In this document: piece by piece, positions 33,081-45,650 of the stretch
How the letters are laid out: every line of letters begins with the position of its first letter
Position numbering within the stretch: the first letter of the stretch is position 1
Source: Micrasema longulum
Taxonomy: Eukaryota; Arthropoda; Insecta; Trichoptera; Brachycentridae
Assembly (NCBI GenBank): GCA_022494885.1
Contig: JAGVSM010004502.1
Coordinates: 231,001 to 295,000 of the forward strand
DNA: 64,000 nt
Direction of reading: 5' to 3'
Program-made: the position numbers and the translations under genes
Notes under the pieces: model-generated
The model's input: only the letters and a program-made list of their open reading frames with translations
What the model was told of the DNA's origin: nothing
Database searches by the model: none

Positions 33081-35570
33081 CTAAATAATTCATTTGTCTC
33101 CAAAGATAAATATTCAAGTGTAGATAACATAATATATAATGATAAGATAACATCGCAATTTTAATAACAACAAAACTAATTGCATTAAACGACACGGGAC
33201 TTGTAAAATATTTTCAATAAATAGGCAAATACACATTAAAATATGATTTACCCCGTCTATAGACGATGTTCTGAATGGAGGGGAGGTATAATTTATGAGA
33301 TAAATTTATTTTAATTTTAAATGGCTCTCCTGTAAAGTTTGTAAAATGTCGCTTAAAGTAAATAATAAAAGCCTTTCCAGCGTCGATATATGTGCAAGCC
33401 GTCACCGCCACCGCCACCGCCCGCCCCTGTTGTCACCGAGAATACACGATACACGTCATCAACTAACCCGCGTGGTCACTGGCTAGTGACTAATTGTTTT
33501 TTTTTTATTTATAATTATAATCATTAATATATTGTATTGTGTGTATTTGTATTCAAGCGGACTATCTACCATTATGTACAATACATCTCGATGCTTTGTT
33601 TGACGTTTGACGAGGATTATTAACGTAAAAAAAAACATCGTAATGTTTCGAAGCTATCAATACGCTAAGTATTTCTAAATATGTGTAAATAACCACCGGA
33701 TTTAACCTTCGAGGGATTTTAATAAGATATCTCAACAAATATAGAGAATAACTTAATATCTTGGCTTCAACAATTATTTTTAACGTCGTTTTAAAATAAA
33801 ATAACCTAATTTAAAAAAAATATGCATTGAATTCTAGCCATTACACGGCTTTTCGACATGTCTTTTCCTGGCTTAATTGAATATTTTACACCTGTGCAAC
33901 ATATTTTTTTCCAAAATTTAACGATGCCGAACATGTTTTGTCATTTTGCTATGTAATCAACCTTTACATACATGAATAAAACCTCTTTTGTATTGTAAAC
34001 ATTTTTTTTAATCTGCCCAACATTATGTAAGCATACAACGATACCTAAGCTAATTCAATCTGCGTTAAACTTTTATATTTGGCTGCAGTCTTTAACATTA
34101 AATTGTTTTTTATCTATCTGCCGATAAGCGGGCGTGCATTTTTTACATGATAAACATACACTTGTATTAATCCTTAATTCAAAATCAAAACATGACTGCG
34201 ATGTATTAAGGTACCTATCATTTGTTAATTTTAAAACCACTCGTTTATTTTTACTGAGCCTGCGTACAAATGTACTAAATAATCGAATTACAAAATTGAA
34301 GACGTGAATCTGTACCTATGTACGTGAAGATTGAGGATGTAGGCTACTTTCTAAACTGTCGGCCGACTTTATGAATTTGCAAAATTTTGTTTATTTTACA
34401 AATTAATATCGACTCGAGTTACACAACTGGGTCATTCGGCTTAATCCTGCGACGCGTCGCATGGCCGTATTTGGCAACTCGTCGATACTAAGTTCGAAGT
34501 TGAGACTTGAGACCGACTGACAAATCGTCCTTAGTCCGCGGCGCGGTGTCACGAATTACACCCGAATCCGCGATCCTCGAAGACAAAACAAAAAATGCGA
34601 TTGCAAAGCAAAAAAGGCCTCGATAAATGTATTAAAAATGGTGGTGTTCATAACTCATAACTCCTAGCTCCCGTTTAGTTAAGATATTGCTCCTAAGAAA
34701 TACGCCGTGTTTACTAAAATACTAATATGAATTAATAATCGTATCGCATTAAACCTTGGAGTAATAAAATCATCGATCCGTCTTGCTTGCGATATAGGTA
34801 TGGTTTAATCGATTTTTGGTAAAGAGGTCACGTATGCAGTTGCAATTTTTAATTTTCTGCTGCTATATTTGATAGTTCGCATAATCAATTCACTAAATAA
34901 ATTGTTTATGGTGATAATACATACTATTATTATTATATTAGTATAATATGCGTATGAACTGTACAAGGTCTAATATGATTTCAGTCAAAAAAAAAACTTT
35001 AATAAACACGAGTAACTCGTGACGTGTTGAATTTTCTTCGGGGTTCGCTTCGTATTAATTATGTGCTGATATTAAATTTATACCAAATTTTGAAAACGAA
35101 TTTTAACAAGATTAGGTGATGTTTTTATTAAAAAATGCCGTATCGTATCCCTGTCTTATACGCATACGCATAATATAAATATGTATTTTAAATAATAATA
35201 TTATAGTTTTAAGCATCGGGTACTAATTTTTCCAACGCACCTGTGGAATCACAAATAAAATCTTATCCGTGTATTCCGAAGTAAAATATTATTGAAATTA
35301 TCAATTAATATTCTAGGATTTCTGATGTTATGTTTCTGTATTTTTCCGTAATATTGAAGATTTTTTAATAAGTCATAATATTGAGTTACTCAATGTAGTT
35401 ATTTAATATATTCATAATGACCACGTATTTATTTTCAGTTCTGCAACTTTGCATTTATTTTTAATGTTCCATTTTATTAGTTTGAACGTTATTTCGTTTT
35501 TAGGAAACTTATTTTCAACTTTAAATGACTTTTGTTTTCTCATATAAAACTAATTAATTTCAATATCATC
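33081..35570. other. no gene seen; CpG-rich patch at 34430-34620
   Basis: AT-rich apart from 33395-33430 (a CCACCG/CCGCC run) and 34430-34620, where CGACGCGTCGCATGG, GTCCGCGGCGCGGTG and CCGCGATCCTCGAAG occur. The latter could be a promoter or untranslated exon, about 4.2 kb before the elongase exon. TTTGACGTTTGACG lies at 33600. No upstream elongase exon was found by eye. Confidence 0.25.
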
Positions 35571-35816
35571 AATCCCTTTCCGCACCTAATGGTGCCTAGG
35601 GCACTGCATTGGCACACCAATCGCAGCGAATCTTGATCATTTTGTTACCTAAAAAGATGATCAGTCTTACGCTTTAGGTGCCAGTCCGGGTACTATGAAA
35701 TATTCTAGTTTAAAAACAACCTTTTTAAATAATATTATATTTCAACCACGTGGGGATTCGAATCCGAGGCTTCTCGCATGGTAGGCAAACGCGCTGACCA
35801 TTACGCCACGAGACCG
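35571..35816 (-). mobile_element. SINE-1 copy
   Basis: Full-length in reverse orientation, from CCCTTTCCGCACCTAATGG (the 3' end) to GGTAGGCAAACGCGC and CCACGAGACCG (the head). The B-box region, GGGGATTCGAATCC, is changed from other copies. Confidence 0.85.
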
Positions 35817-36479
35817 ATTTTTAAAATTAATTTATCGTATGCAAAAAAAATATATTTGTTAATTATTTCCCCCCCAACGCAACATCGTCTGCTGAACATT
35901 AAAGTAACGTTGAGTGAAGTCATACATACGTAAAACACATCTAATATGCACATATTGCACATACTGATCACGATGACGCTGACGGTAGGTAAATATTATA
36001 TTCGTGTATAAGATCACCCAACAGCTACCGGTTAATAAAACTACTGTAAACTCTGTCTTTTATAAAGCATTTTTCTAGTTAGCCTTAATAACAATTTTGC
36101 CTCGATAAATCCTTCGAGAAAATCTCGTCTGCCATTGACTAAAAGTGAACTTGTTCCAATGCCAATACCTACCTGTCTCGGAGAGCAGCGATATAATATT
36201 TGCATTTACGGCAAATCAATGCTTATATCACCTTTTAAATAATTATTTTTGCCATCATTTTTTCACGTTCGAATGTTTGCTTGCAGATTTGAAAATACAA
36301 GACACACATGATTTATTTTGCATGCATTTTATACTGTTATTGTTTATTTTGTGGTCACGGAGATTAGAGTAGACTCTAAACCGCATTTTTGATTTGTGGT
36401 TCGTTATACTAAATACTCAATTTTATGAGTAACTTTTTTTTTACACTTTTTGATGTTTTTTTGTATAGTACATAGTTTG

Positions 36480-36755
36480 TCGGCCTCGTGGTGTAGTGGT
36501 CAGCGCGTTTGCCTGCCATGCAAGACGTCTCAGGTTCGATTCCCGACGTGGTTGACATGAAATATTCATTTAAAAATGTGTTTTTATACTAGAATATTTC
36601 ATAGTCCCTGGACTGGTACCTACCTGAAGTGTAAGACTGATCATCTTAACTTCGTGTAATTTTTTTTAAATACATTTTTTATATAAGATACACTACGATT
36701 GGTGTACCAATGCCGTGCCCTATGCATCATTAGGTGCGGAAAGGGAATGATGATA
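36480..36755 (+). mobile_element. SINE-1 copy, best-preserved head
   Basis: GTCGGCCTCGTGGTGTAGTGG, GTTTGCCTGCCATGCAAGAC and CAGGTTCGATTCCCGACGTGG keep the tRNA-Gly(GCC)-like arms: anticodon loop CTGCCAT with a TTTGC/GCAAG stem. The body and the 3' end GGTGCGGAAAGGGAATGATG are complete. Confidence 0.9.
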
Positions 36756-38066
36756 TAGTTTGTACCGTACCGCAGTCGGCAGTAGATACATTTTGTGTCA
36801 TTTTGCTGGTCGTATGTAGCGCCGCGAACCAAGTTGAGTAATAACTCAAACAGGCCTTTTTTGAATTTTTTTATTTTTATATGGGAGTTGCTTTATTATT
36901 TACCTTGCTTATAATATACAAGGTTTATATTTCAAAAGTGGAATTAAATTGATCTAAACTCATACGGGCCTAAGGAGGGTATCCAGGGTCACCCGGGAGC
37001 ATATTCTTTTGTCAATTTTTTCATCAATCATCATATTATTTCAAATTTTGGCATAATCCTATCCCATAATGTTAAGAATGTATCAAATTATTAGAATATT
37101 CTTCTGCCGAATTTCTTCATCATTTGTCTTTGCTTTACCCCCGTGCAAACAGCAAACATCACAACTCATCGCTCAGTTTAATTTTACGTGCATTCCCCCT
37201 CCCGATTCCCCGCTGTACCGCCCCGCTGACGCGTAGCGAGACTTTAGATCAGTGCTGTTCAACGTATCGCAGCGAGAGCAGCGCGATGTAATTTTATGAA
37301 AAAAAAACTTCGAATTTCGCAGAATACTCAAAACATTATGAAACAGTTTTTTAAACACTGCCTCTCAATCATTACATTAAAAAAACTAATTTATAGCATT
37401 TTAGCTGAGATATTCCCGGTACTTCGGGAACTCACAGATTTTTTCATACTTATGCACCCAAAAAAGACGATACGTATTGAGGTTCAAATAAGTTAAACAT
37501 TGTTGCGTTTTTGTCAAAATGGCCAAAATTTATTTTCTTATTTTACTCGTTTCATGAAACCCATTGTCTATTTTTACGAAAACCAAACGATTATTTTAAC
37601 TATGAACTTTTTTAACTTAACCTTTTTTGGTTCAACTTAAATTATTAATATTAAATGTCACGCATATCAACAAAACCTGCCTCAATATTACTGATGAATC
37701 AATTCATAAATGTTCTAATTTAATTATTAAGTTAACCTACTTAAATGCATTTATTGTTGGAAAATGTTAATTGAAAGAGAACAATCATTATTGCAAACTT
37801 TGAAATGAATTTTGGCAATTTCGTTACATATTTCCATAGAATAGCTCGGCACAGGGAATGTCTATTGTTTTATAATATAAATTTATTTTACTAGGCCACC
37901 AATTTCTATTGTCTATAAATAAGACACTTTTTTTCAATTTATACTGACGCAAAAGTGGGACAATAAAAAATAGTTCAATTATTTTTATTCAATAAAAAAA
38001 AAAAAAAGGTTTCTACATATATGTTTGAAAAAAAACCGGTTTCCCTCTTTTAAAGTCTTCGGCCTG
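36756..38066. other. no gene seen
   Basis: AT-rich DNA with a CG-richer patch at 37185-37290 (CCCGCTGACGCGTAGCGAG). No coding region is supported. Confidence 0.35.
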
Positions 38067-38470
38067 GTTAACAACAACAATAACAAACCATCACGCCGTT
38101 TCCCGTAGGGGTAGGCAGAGATGATAAAACGCCATATCACTCTATCTTTGCATACAGACCTCGCTTCCTCTACATTCATACATCTTCTCATGCACGCACG
38201 CACGCCGATTTTTCCTACTTTTGACATGTCCATCTTAAAGTATTTGATGGACTTGATCGTGCCATGTCTTTATCGGTCTTCCTCGTTTTCTGCATCCATC
38301 AACATTCGCATAATAGATCCTTTTAGCCGTTCTTTCGCTGCCCATTTGCTCTACATGTCCAAACTAACGCAGCACCCCTTTCTTGATTCTGTCGATAATG
38401 CATGTTTCAGCCTTACACTCGACATTTGTGCACCTATCATACATCGTTTTACCACACATTCGCTTAATAT
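38067..38470 (-). pseudogene. RTE-like LINE (family B) 3' end, copy 2
   Basis: Minus-strand translation gives AKRIYDA-like, RKTWHDQ-like and MNVEEARSVCKDRVIW segments, as in the 53.9 kb copy, with stops. The 3' tail is AACAAACCATCACG preceded by AACAACAACAATAACA on the plus strand, a (TTG)n microsatellite tail on the element strand. A short repetitive tail in place of poly(A) is typical of RTE elements. It lies 270 bp upstream of the elongase exon, probably in its intron. Confidence 0.75.
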
Positions 38471-38742
38471 TCAACAAAACAGTTTTAAACAAATCAAAGT
38501 AAATAAAAAAATATTTTAAAAATAAAAAGGTGGTCATGGTCTCTCCATGCAGCTATATAACGCACCTAAGTTTACAAGTTATGAAAATATACTATTGTAC
38601 TGGGGTGTAGAAAGAGACAGTCATAATTGAATGAATGTCTAATTAAAAATGTGTTTTTTTTTTTAAATTGTATGCCAAGCACATATTTTTTAAGTTATTA
38701 CTTTTTTTTTTTTACTAAGAACCGATTTTCTCCTCTTTTCAG

Positions 38743-39343
38743 TTTCATTGAGCAAGATCGAGTGAGTGGATTCTGGACATGGATGTTCGTACTGTCGAAG
38801 CTTCCGGAACTGGGAGACACGGTGTTCATCGTCCTGCGGCGGCAGCCGCTCATCTTCCTCCACTGGTACCACCACATCACCGTGTTGCTGTACTCCTGGT
38901 TTTCTTACACGGAATACACCGCATCAGCCCGCTGGTTCATCGTCATGAACTACTGCGTACACAGCCTGATGTACTCGTACTACGCCCTTCGAAGCATGGG
39001 CTACTTCCCTCCCCGGCAGTTCGCCATGGCCATCACCACCCTTCAACTTACTCAGATGATCGTGGGCTGCAGTGTCAACATTTGGGCACACAAATACCTG
39101 CGGGAGAATTCTCCTCACTCTTGTCATATATCTCAGTTCAATGTAAAACTCTCCATAGCCATGTATTTCTCCTACTTTGTGCTATTTGCTCGCTTCTTCT
39201 ATAAAGCTTATCTTTCGGGAAAGAAAGGTGGCAAGAAAGGAGTGACGGGGCCTGGAGAAGGCATCAGTATGAAATCGTCGGTTCGACAAAATGGACAGAT
39301 GGACAATAACTCGTGCCACGAGAATAAGATTAAAGCACACTGA
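38743..39343 (+). CDS. very-long-chain fatty acid elongase, last coding exon (ELOVL6/Baldspot type)
   Basis: The exon follows an acceptor, TCTCCTCTTTTCAG, and its first base completes a split codon. It encodes 199 residues of an ELO-family condensing enzyme, which lengthens saturated and monounsaturated acyl-CoA in the ER membrane. Visible features include LSKLPELGDTVF, the catalytic HxxHH box HWYHH (38861-38875), MNYCVHSLMYSYYA, and TLQLTQMIVG. Several hydrophobic spans follow. The C-terminus ends KIKAH, a KxKxx-type ER-retrieval signal. The sequence resembles insect Baldspot/ELOVL6 more than other elongases. The N-terminal third, normally about 100 residues, is on exons I could not find in the 38 kb upstream. 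AATAAA at 39489 may be a polyadenylation signal. Confidence 0.93.
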
Positions 39344-42300
39344 CTCTTCCGGTTGTACTCTTAGATAACAAAATATGCCATTGATTTTTAGCCCAGTTTT
39401 AATAATATGATTGCTCTGTCAATTATTCTGGGGCAAACAGGTTGCTTCTCTGCATCCGGGTGATTTTTTAATTCATTAATTTTCTAGAATGAATAAACAT
39501 TTCCATTAATAATAAAGTAGAAATGAATCATTTTGTCGATACTCTTGTATTTATTGTATGCGCCATATTACCCGAGCCAAACATTTTCATTTCCACAATG
39601 GACTTGTTGAATTTGAGGTAATATGGTTAGTAAATAATAAATTCTTGCAGTATTCGGGTTCTTAGGTAATCTATCCCAATTCCTGTTTAGTGTGTTTTAG
39701 CTCTTCTATTGTTAAGTCTGGTTTACAAATAGAGTAATTAAAAGACATCAGATGTAATATGTATTTTATATCTATTATATATTTTTGTAAAATAATGCAT
39801 TTAACTCTGGCTTAAACTGGAATTACCTCACTAGTGAAGAAAGACGTGGTTCGTGACTCAAAATACACTGAGACAGTTGATAGTTAATTTTTCCTTTCAA
39901 TTTAAAATTAAGCTCATCTCTTCTGCAGCTTTATGTGTGTGTTTTTAGGTAACTCTTTTTACTTTTTTCTTTATTTCAAATTACTTGAATTTTTTTAAAT
40001 ACTGATTCTTTTTTACGTACACATTGAATTCTTAACCATTCGTAACTATAAATTTAAAGACAAACAATTTTCCTTTCCTTTAGCTGTGTGGTTTATAATC
40101 AACAACTGCACTATGCTGTAAATATAAGAATATTATTTTTTGATTTCCCGAATAAATCTCACTGATGCAATGAATATTCCGTAATATTTACGATTACATG
40201 TATTCACTACTGACAGTACTAGTCCAGTATACCCTAATCGCTTTACCCGCACAGTTGATGCAGAGATATTTTCACTTCAGTCTCAACTTACCTATTGAGA
40301 TGGAAGTTCTCCGGTGATTTGTGTAATAAACCTTATGTTTGTGTAACAATTTTGTATAATTTATCGCTACTTGTATGTGTTGTGTATTTATTACCTTTGT
40401 ATTCTTATGAATTTGTTACTCTTCATACATTAGAAAAGGAAGCGAACACCCGTTTCCAATATTTCTATTCTGATAGTTATTTATTTATGTAATATTTAGC
40501 TTTTGGGCACTAGTGATAATGAACTTTATCAGTGATAGTAATGTACTAATATTTATTCTTGGATAAGGGTATATTTTTCTTCACAGAATGTTGTATTTAT
40601 TTTCATGTTATAAATCTATATTGCTGATTTTTGTATTGCATTGAATTCAGTTTTATAATCCCTTTTTGATTAATTTTATTTCATTATGTTTATGATACGT
40701 ACACCTAAAATAAGTTGGAGTATATTTACCTGGCTGGGTGAACTTTGGCACACATACGCCAGATTTTACATTTAACTTTGGTTGTGGTGTTAGCGTTAAT
40801 TGTGATTACTACTCGTTTCCCCAAATGGAATATTTCTTCAAAGTTTTACCAAACTTTCCGCTTTGCTTGTGTGCCAAACTCCCGATTTGGTTTTGCTATA
40901 AAGCTAACTTTCCGCGCTAAATAAACTTATGTTTGTAGCATCACAGCAACAGTCACGCTAGATATGATTAAGGGTTAGCTGTTATGGTAATAATGGTTGA
41001 TTAGTAATTGTGTACCATAAACTTGTGTATATTAATAAGGATATCGTCACTAGATATAACCCGCCCACTGCTGCCTGTACTGGAGACTATACCTTCAGTG
41101 CATGGGGTTGAATTATATTCGATTTTACTATTCTTCGTAATGTTGTGAATATTCTTTTTTTCTTAAAATTATGAGCAGTATAGTCAATTTTCTCAATTAG
41201 GTTATTACACTCTTGTGTGTTGTAAAAACTCGCATCGTTACCTGTTCTCGCAATGATTCCAGTCACTGTGTAGTTACATAGATTTATTGAAGATGCTTCT
41301 TTGTTCCTAAATATGCAATTCTGAGAAAACGTGTTATCTAAAACCATGTATTTACTTATAAAGCTTGCCAAAATATTGGAAAACCAGTTTGTAGATGTAG
41401 AGGTAGAAGTATTACGGTATTCTAAATACCTTTAAATTACTTTTTGCTGTATAACTAGATACATTATAAGGTATAAGGTGTAAGGCTCCTTTACGGTGGT
41501 TTTGGTTAGGAATAATATGGAAATTATTTTAAATACTTATTCTAAATTGGAAAATTGTCGATAAAAATATTTTTTATACAATAATTAATGCTTTTAATGA
41601 ATATGTTGTTTGAGAATAACAAATTTCAGTAATTTCAGCATTATTCCTGTGGTTCCGTAGCCCTTCTCACATATTGAACAAATGCTTTCGGAAATGGATT
41701 GAAATAGGAATATTCTAGAGAAATTGGTACTAAAGCTAGTGGTAGTTAGGGACTGAAACAAAATCCGTAGAAATATTTACAATTGTTACGTGAAATTGTG
41801 ATTTTAATAATATGAATACATATGTCTGTCCTACTATAGAATAGAAATTTCCGATTATTGCCTTTGGTTATATTGAACGTAATCATTGTGGCCTGTAAAT
41901 TAAGTAATTAAATATTTCAACTCTTATGAACCCCTTACCGTAAGTGAGTGACTTAAGGTGGAAAATGTTTTGTATTCAATGTTTGGAAACATATTATTTT
42001 TTACAAATTATGAAAATATTTTGTTCATATCCGTAATAAGATTGGCCTAGAGAAATAACTTTTTTTTCTTCATAATATTAATACAGTGGAACCAAAGTCA
42101 GATTTTTAAATTAAAGCCAAATACGTATAAAATCACCATTAATCAATTGTGATTATTTCTGAAATAAAGTGAGATAACAAACAGTGAAATGTAAGCATTT
42201 TATGACAATTGTGTATGGTATAATCTTATCATGGTAACAATATTTTTATTTATAGTTTTACTATATAATATGTCACAGATTTAATCATAATTTTCCATTA

Positions 42301-42776
42301 AATGAAGTGTCATGGTAACAACTTCATAATATAGTTGCTAAAGAAAATACACTGAGTATCTCGTACTCAAAGGTGGCATATTTAATGTAGCGAAAGTAGT
42401 TAAGTCTAATACTTTTTGTTATTTAGTTCTTTATTTTTTTAAAATTATTTAATGAGTTGACAGTTAGACACAATATTTAGAGTTTAAAAATACTTGTAGC
42501 GAGGTACATAGTGTATTTCTTTGGCTGGAGTATGTACAATGCTTTATAAACATTTATATGTGTTTTATTTTCTGTGCTTGTAATGATTTCAAGATCAAAT
42601 ATAGATTATTTGGTCGCTGAATATGTATTTTTTATTTTGTTTGAACGAAACTATTGAATGCAAACTTGGTTAACAAATTATAATTATGAAAAAACACTTC
42701 TGTTTTATTTTTAAACTTCTATTTACCCTCATAATGTATTCTACGGTTTACCTGGTTGTGTAAACATACGAAGTAT
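39344..42776. other. elongase 3' UTR and intergenic DNA
   Basis: No coding sequence. AATAAA-type signals occur at 39489, 40150 and 42169, so the elongase transcript could have a long 3' UTR. No repeats of the families above are recognised in this stretch. Confidence 0.4.
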
Positions 42777-43643
42777 TATTATTATGGATAACTTATATAG
42801 CACCATTTTCATAATATAATACCTCAAGGGCGCTTTACAGTGATTATATAAAGATATAAATTTAATTTTAACCTTTTAATTTAAGAAAAATAATGTACTT
42901 TGTCACCGCATGCTAAGAATTTATTGAAATGATTTAGAGAATTGAAATGATTTAGAGAACAAGTGGGTTTTAAGTTTCTTCCGAAACATCATTTCACTCT
43001 CACAGTTTCGGACCTCTATTGGGAGAGCATTCCATCCCGTAGGGCCTGCGACCGCAAATGCGCGTTCGCCGAATTTAGTTTGCTGTGTGCGTAGAGGTAC
43101 AATAACTTATTTTTGGAATCTCTAAGTTTAGTCATATCACTCCACTACTCCGGGAATTACACTGGCTACGTTTTCCACAGAGCGTGGAATACAAACTGCT
43201 GGCTTATGTATAAGTCACTGCACAACTCTACTCTAGAATATTTAAGGGAACTCTGCATTCCAGATGAACTAGCTGACAGACGTATTAGGCTTAGATCAGC
43301 TACATCTATGTCGAAAAGAAAAGTTATTATACCTCTACGCAAACAGCATACTAAATTCGGCGAACGCGCATTTGCGGTCGCAGGCCCTACGGCATAGAAT
43401 GCTCTCCCAGCAGAGGTCCGAAAGGTGAAAGTAAAGTGATGTTTAGGAAGAAACTTAAAACCCACTTGTTCTCTAAATCATTTGAATAAATCCTTAGCAT
43501 GTGGTAACAAAGTACATTGTTTTTCTTAAATTAAAAAAGTTAAAATTAAATTTATTTCTTTATATAATCACTTTGTAAAGCGCTTTTGAGGTATTATTTT
43601 ACAAAAATGGCGCTATATAAGTTATCCATAATAATAATAATTA
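42777..43643. repeat. head-to-head inverted pair of a LINE 3' end
   Basis: The left arm (42777-43110, minus orientation) and right arm (about 43318-43643, plus orientation) are the same LINE 3' terminus. The shared blocks are GGATAACTTATATAGC, CAAGTGGGTTTTAAG, GGGAGAGCATTC and a run of more than 30 identical bases around CGTAGGGCCTGCGACCGCAA. Arms look about 85-90% identical. The 207-bp centre continues the right copy's coding region. Translation on the plus strand gives LADRRIRLRSATS and GERAFAVAGP, the C-terminal motif of CR1/L2-type ORF2. The tail is (ATA)n, not poly(A). Transcripts would fold into a roughly 330-bp duplex. Confidence 0.85.
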
Positions 43644-43694
43644 GATAATCCACCCTACCCTTCTTCTTATTTATTCCTTTCTGAAACTTCTAGA

Positions 43695-43790
43695 TGCAGG
43701 TTCTGCAGTGCACATGATAAAACTCCTACATGCATTCTATGTAAATGTGATGCTTTACATCACAAAAGAAACCACATCATCAGGGTACCG
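43695..43790 (+). pseudogene. possible piggyBac-like cysteine-rich relic
   Basis: One frame reads RCRFCSAHDKTPTCILCKCD then ALHHKRNHII, a C-x2-C ... C-x2-C pattern resembling the C-terminal cysteine-rich domain of piggyBac transposases. No catalytic part or TTAA-flanked ends were found. A different zinc finger is possible. Confidence 0.2.
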
Positions 43791-44274
43791 CTGGTTAAAC
43801 TGAGGATGTTTGAGCGCTCACGCCCTACCTTATAGCCCGATACTTTACTTGGAGGAGAAGATTTAGCAATATGACAGCACTTGTCCTTCACTCAGTAGCC
43901 GGCTTTTTAAAGACCTGGGCTTGGAGGGCGAGAACTAATTTATCGAGACCTGTCACATTAGATTTTACACAAGTCGCAGTGAATTTAGGAGCTTTTATAG
44001 CTCTTACCCCCATCTTCCAGAATACTCTAATAACGTATAATCCATTTCAGTGAATTTTTTTAATTATTCAATAAAATGAGAAAATGCAAACATTTTTATT
44101 TGTAAGTCACATTTTTAATATGCACCTATATATACACGAATAGATTACAAACAGTTTTACCTTAATGCATTTTTGCGAGTGTTAAATGCCTGTCTAAAGG
44201 AAAGTTATTATGAAAATAGATTAAATTTTTTAATCCTGAACTATTTTTGAAGTTTTGTATAAATAACTTTATTT

Positions 44275-44490
44275 TGATAATGGATAATAAAATATTCTAA
44301 CTTAATACAACAGAGGGATAATATTTTTGAAAAGGGAATTTTGATGTCTATATATTTACAGGGTTTATGGCCTGTCCGGCTGGTTTATGTGGGCGCTTTT
44401 CACACTGTAACATTTACCGTTCTGCCTATGTTTGATAAACATTTCCTCAACTGTTCCATCTGTTGACTCTTGTGAAGTAAAAGAGCTAAA
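44275..44490 (+). repeat. dispersed repeat family R4, copy 2
   Basis: GGGTTTATGGCCTGTCCGGCTGG, TTTCACACTGTAACATTTACC and CTGTTGACTCTTGTGAAGTAAAAGAGC align with 27225-27365 and with 46430-46620. Class unknown. Confidence 0.45.
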
Positions 44491-45539
44491 AACTATGTTG
44501 ATGCGGGTAAGGTTCAACTGGCCTAATTATTTCACCTACTAGGCAACACCTGAAAAAAAAAAATTAATCAATTTTTTATTTTTTATAAGACAAAAAAATA
44601 AGGAAATAAGTATTAACTGATTTTTTTGGCAAGGGAATCTAAAAAGTGTTCTTTTAATATATTACATACGAATTTAATCAACCAAAAATACTGCTGGAGT
44701 GTCATAAAAACTATCATTGTTAAGAGTAAAAATAGCAATCATTTAAAACTAACGACGCTTAGTCGCTATAGCAAATTTATTTCAGTAAAACATTTTTGAA
44801 GTTAGATACGTTATTTTTTGTTTTGTACACCATTTTGTGAAAAGGACCTAAATTATATTGTTTTGGTATTTGTTACAATCAATATAGTGTAAAGTTTCCG
44901 CAAGCTAAGTTTTGTAAAATTTCCATTGAAGATAAACGTAAAAATGAAAAAAAATCCATTAAAAAAATTATAAAAGCGTCATCTATGAATAATCAGTTTC
45001 TAAGTGCGGATAAAGAAAAACGATGATGGTTACTATTTACAAACGGTTTGTTTTGTATGGTACATGTACACTTGAATAATTTATAATAATAATCAAAGTT
45101 TATTAACAAAAATAACAATTATTTTATCTACTACATACACACTTAGGTAATAGATTTCTCTGGATCATGTCTAGTCTGCCTAACTAGGTACAACCTGTTT
45201 TAAGGCAGACATTTTTATGCAAAAAATAATCAATAACATTACTACCTACTTGTTAATTTATTGTACAGTTATACAATATTAATTTATTATTTAGGAATGT
45301 ATTTTGTGTAAATTTACCGATTTTTCTCGATTTTTTCATAAAACTTATTTTTATGAACAAGTAAAGCAGAGGGTTTGAATATACTTTGAAATAAATTTGT
45401 AAATAAAACAAATTAGTAATAATATTTATTTGCCCTATTTTGTAGGTAAGTACTTTTGATGTCGTTGTCTTTGATTTTTAATAAATCTCTGGACTACAAT
45501 CAACAAGACAATCTTTGACCTGCGTTATATCTGTAGTCT

Positions 45540-45650
45540 GTGCCAATTTTGACATTTGGTTTGACGTTTTTGATATTTGATGTTTTGTTGCTTCTCTCTA
45601 GTCACCACTTAAGTTATTTATTCAAATTAACCATATCCTATTAATTGACG
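45540..45650 (+). promoter_or_regulatory. probable UPRT promoter and 5' leader
   Basis: The 110 bp before the UPRT start hold TTTTGACATTTGG and TTTGACGTTTTTGATATTTG. No TATA box is evident. TTTGAC(A/G) motifs also occur before the minus-strand ATG at 1867. The transcription start is not determinable from sequence. Confidence 0.3.

Noticed and set aside
36480..36560. Possible functional tRNA-Gly gene
   Set aside because: The anticodon and T arms are recognisable, but the acceptor stem does not close and the sequence continues into the SINE-1 body shared by other copies.
38779..39204. 141-codon frame over the elongase
   Set aside because: Shifted frame of the elongase exon, driven by its higher GC.
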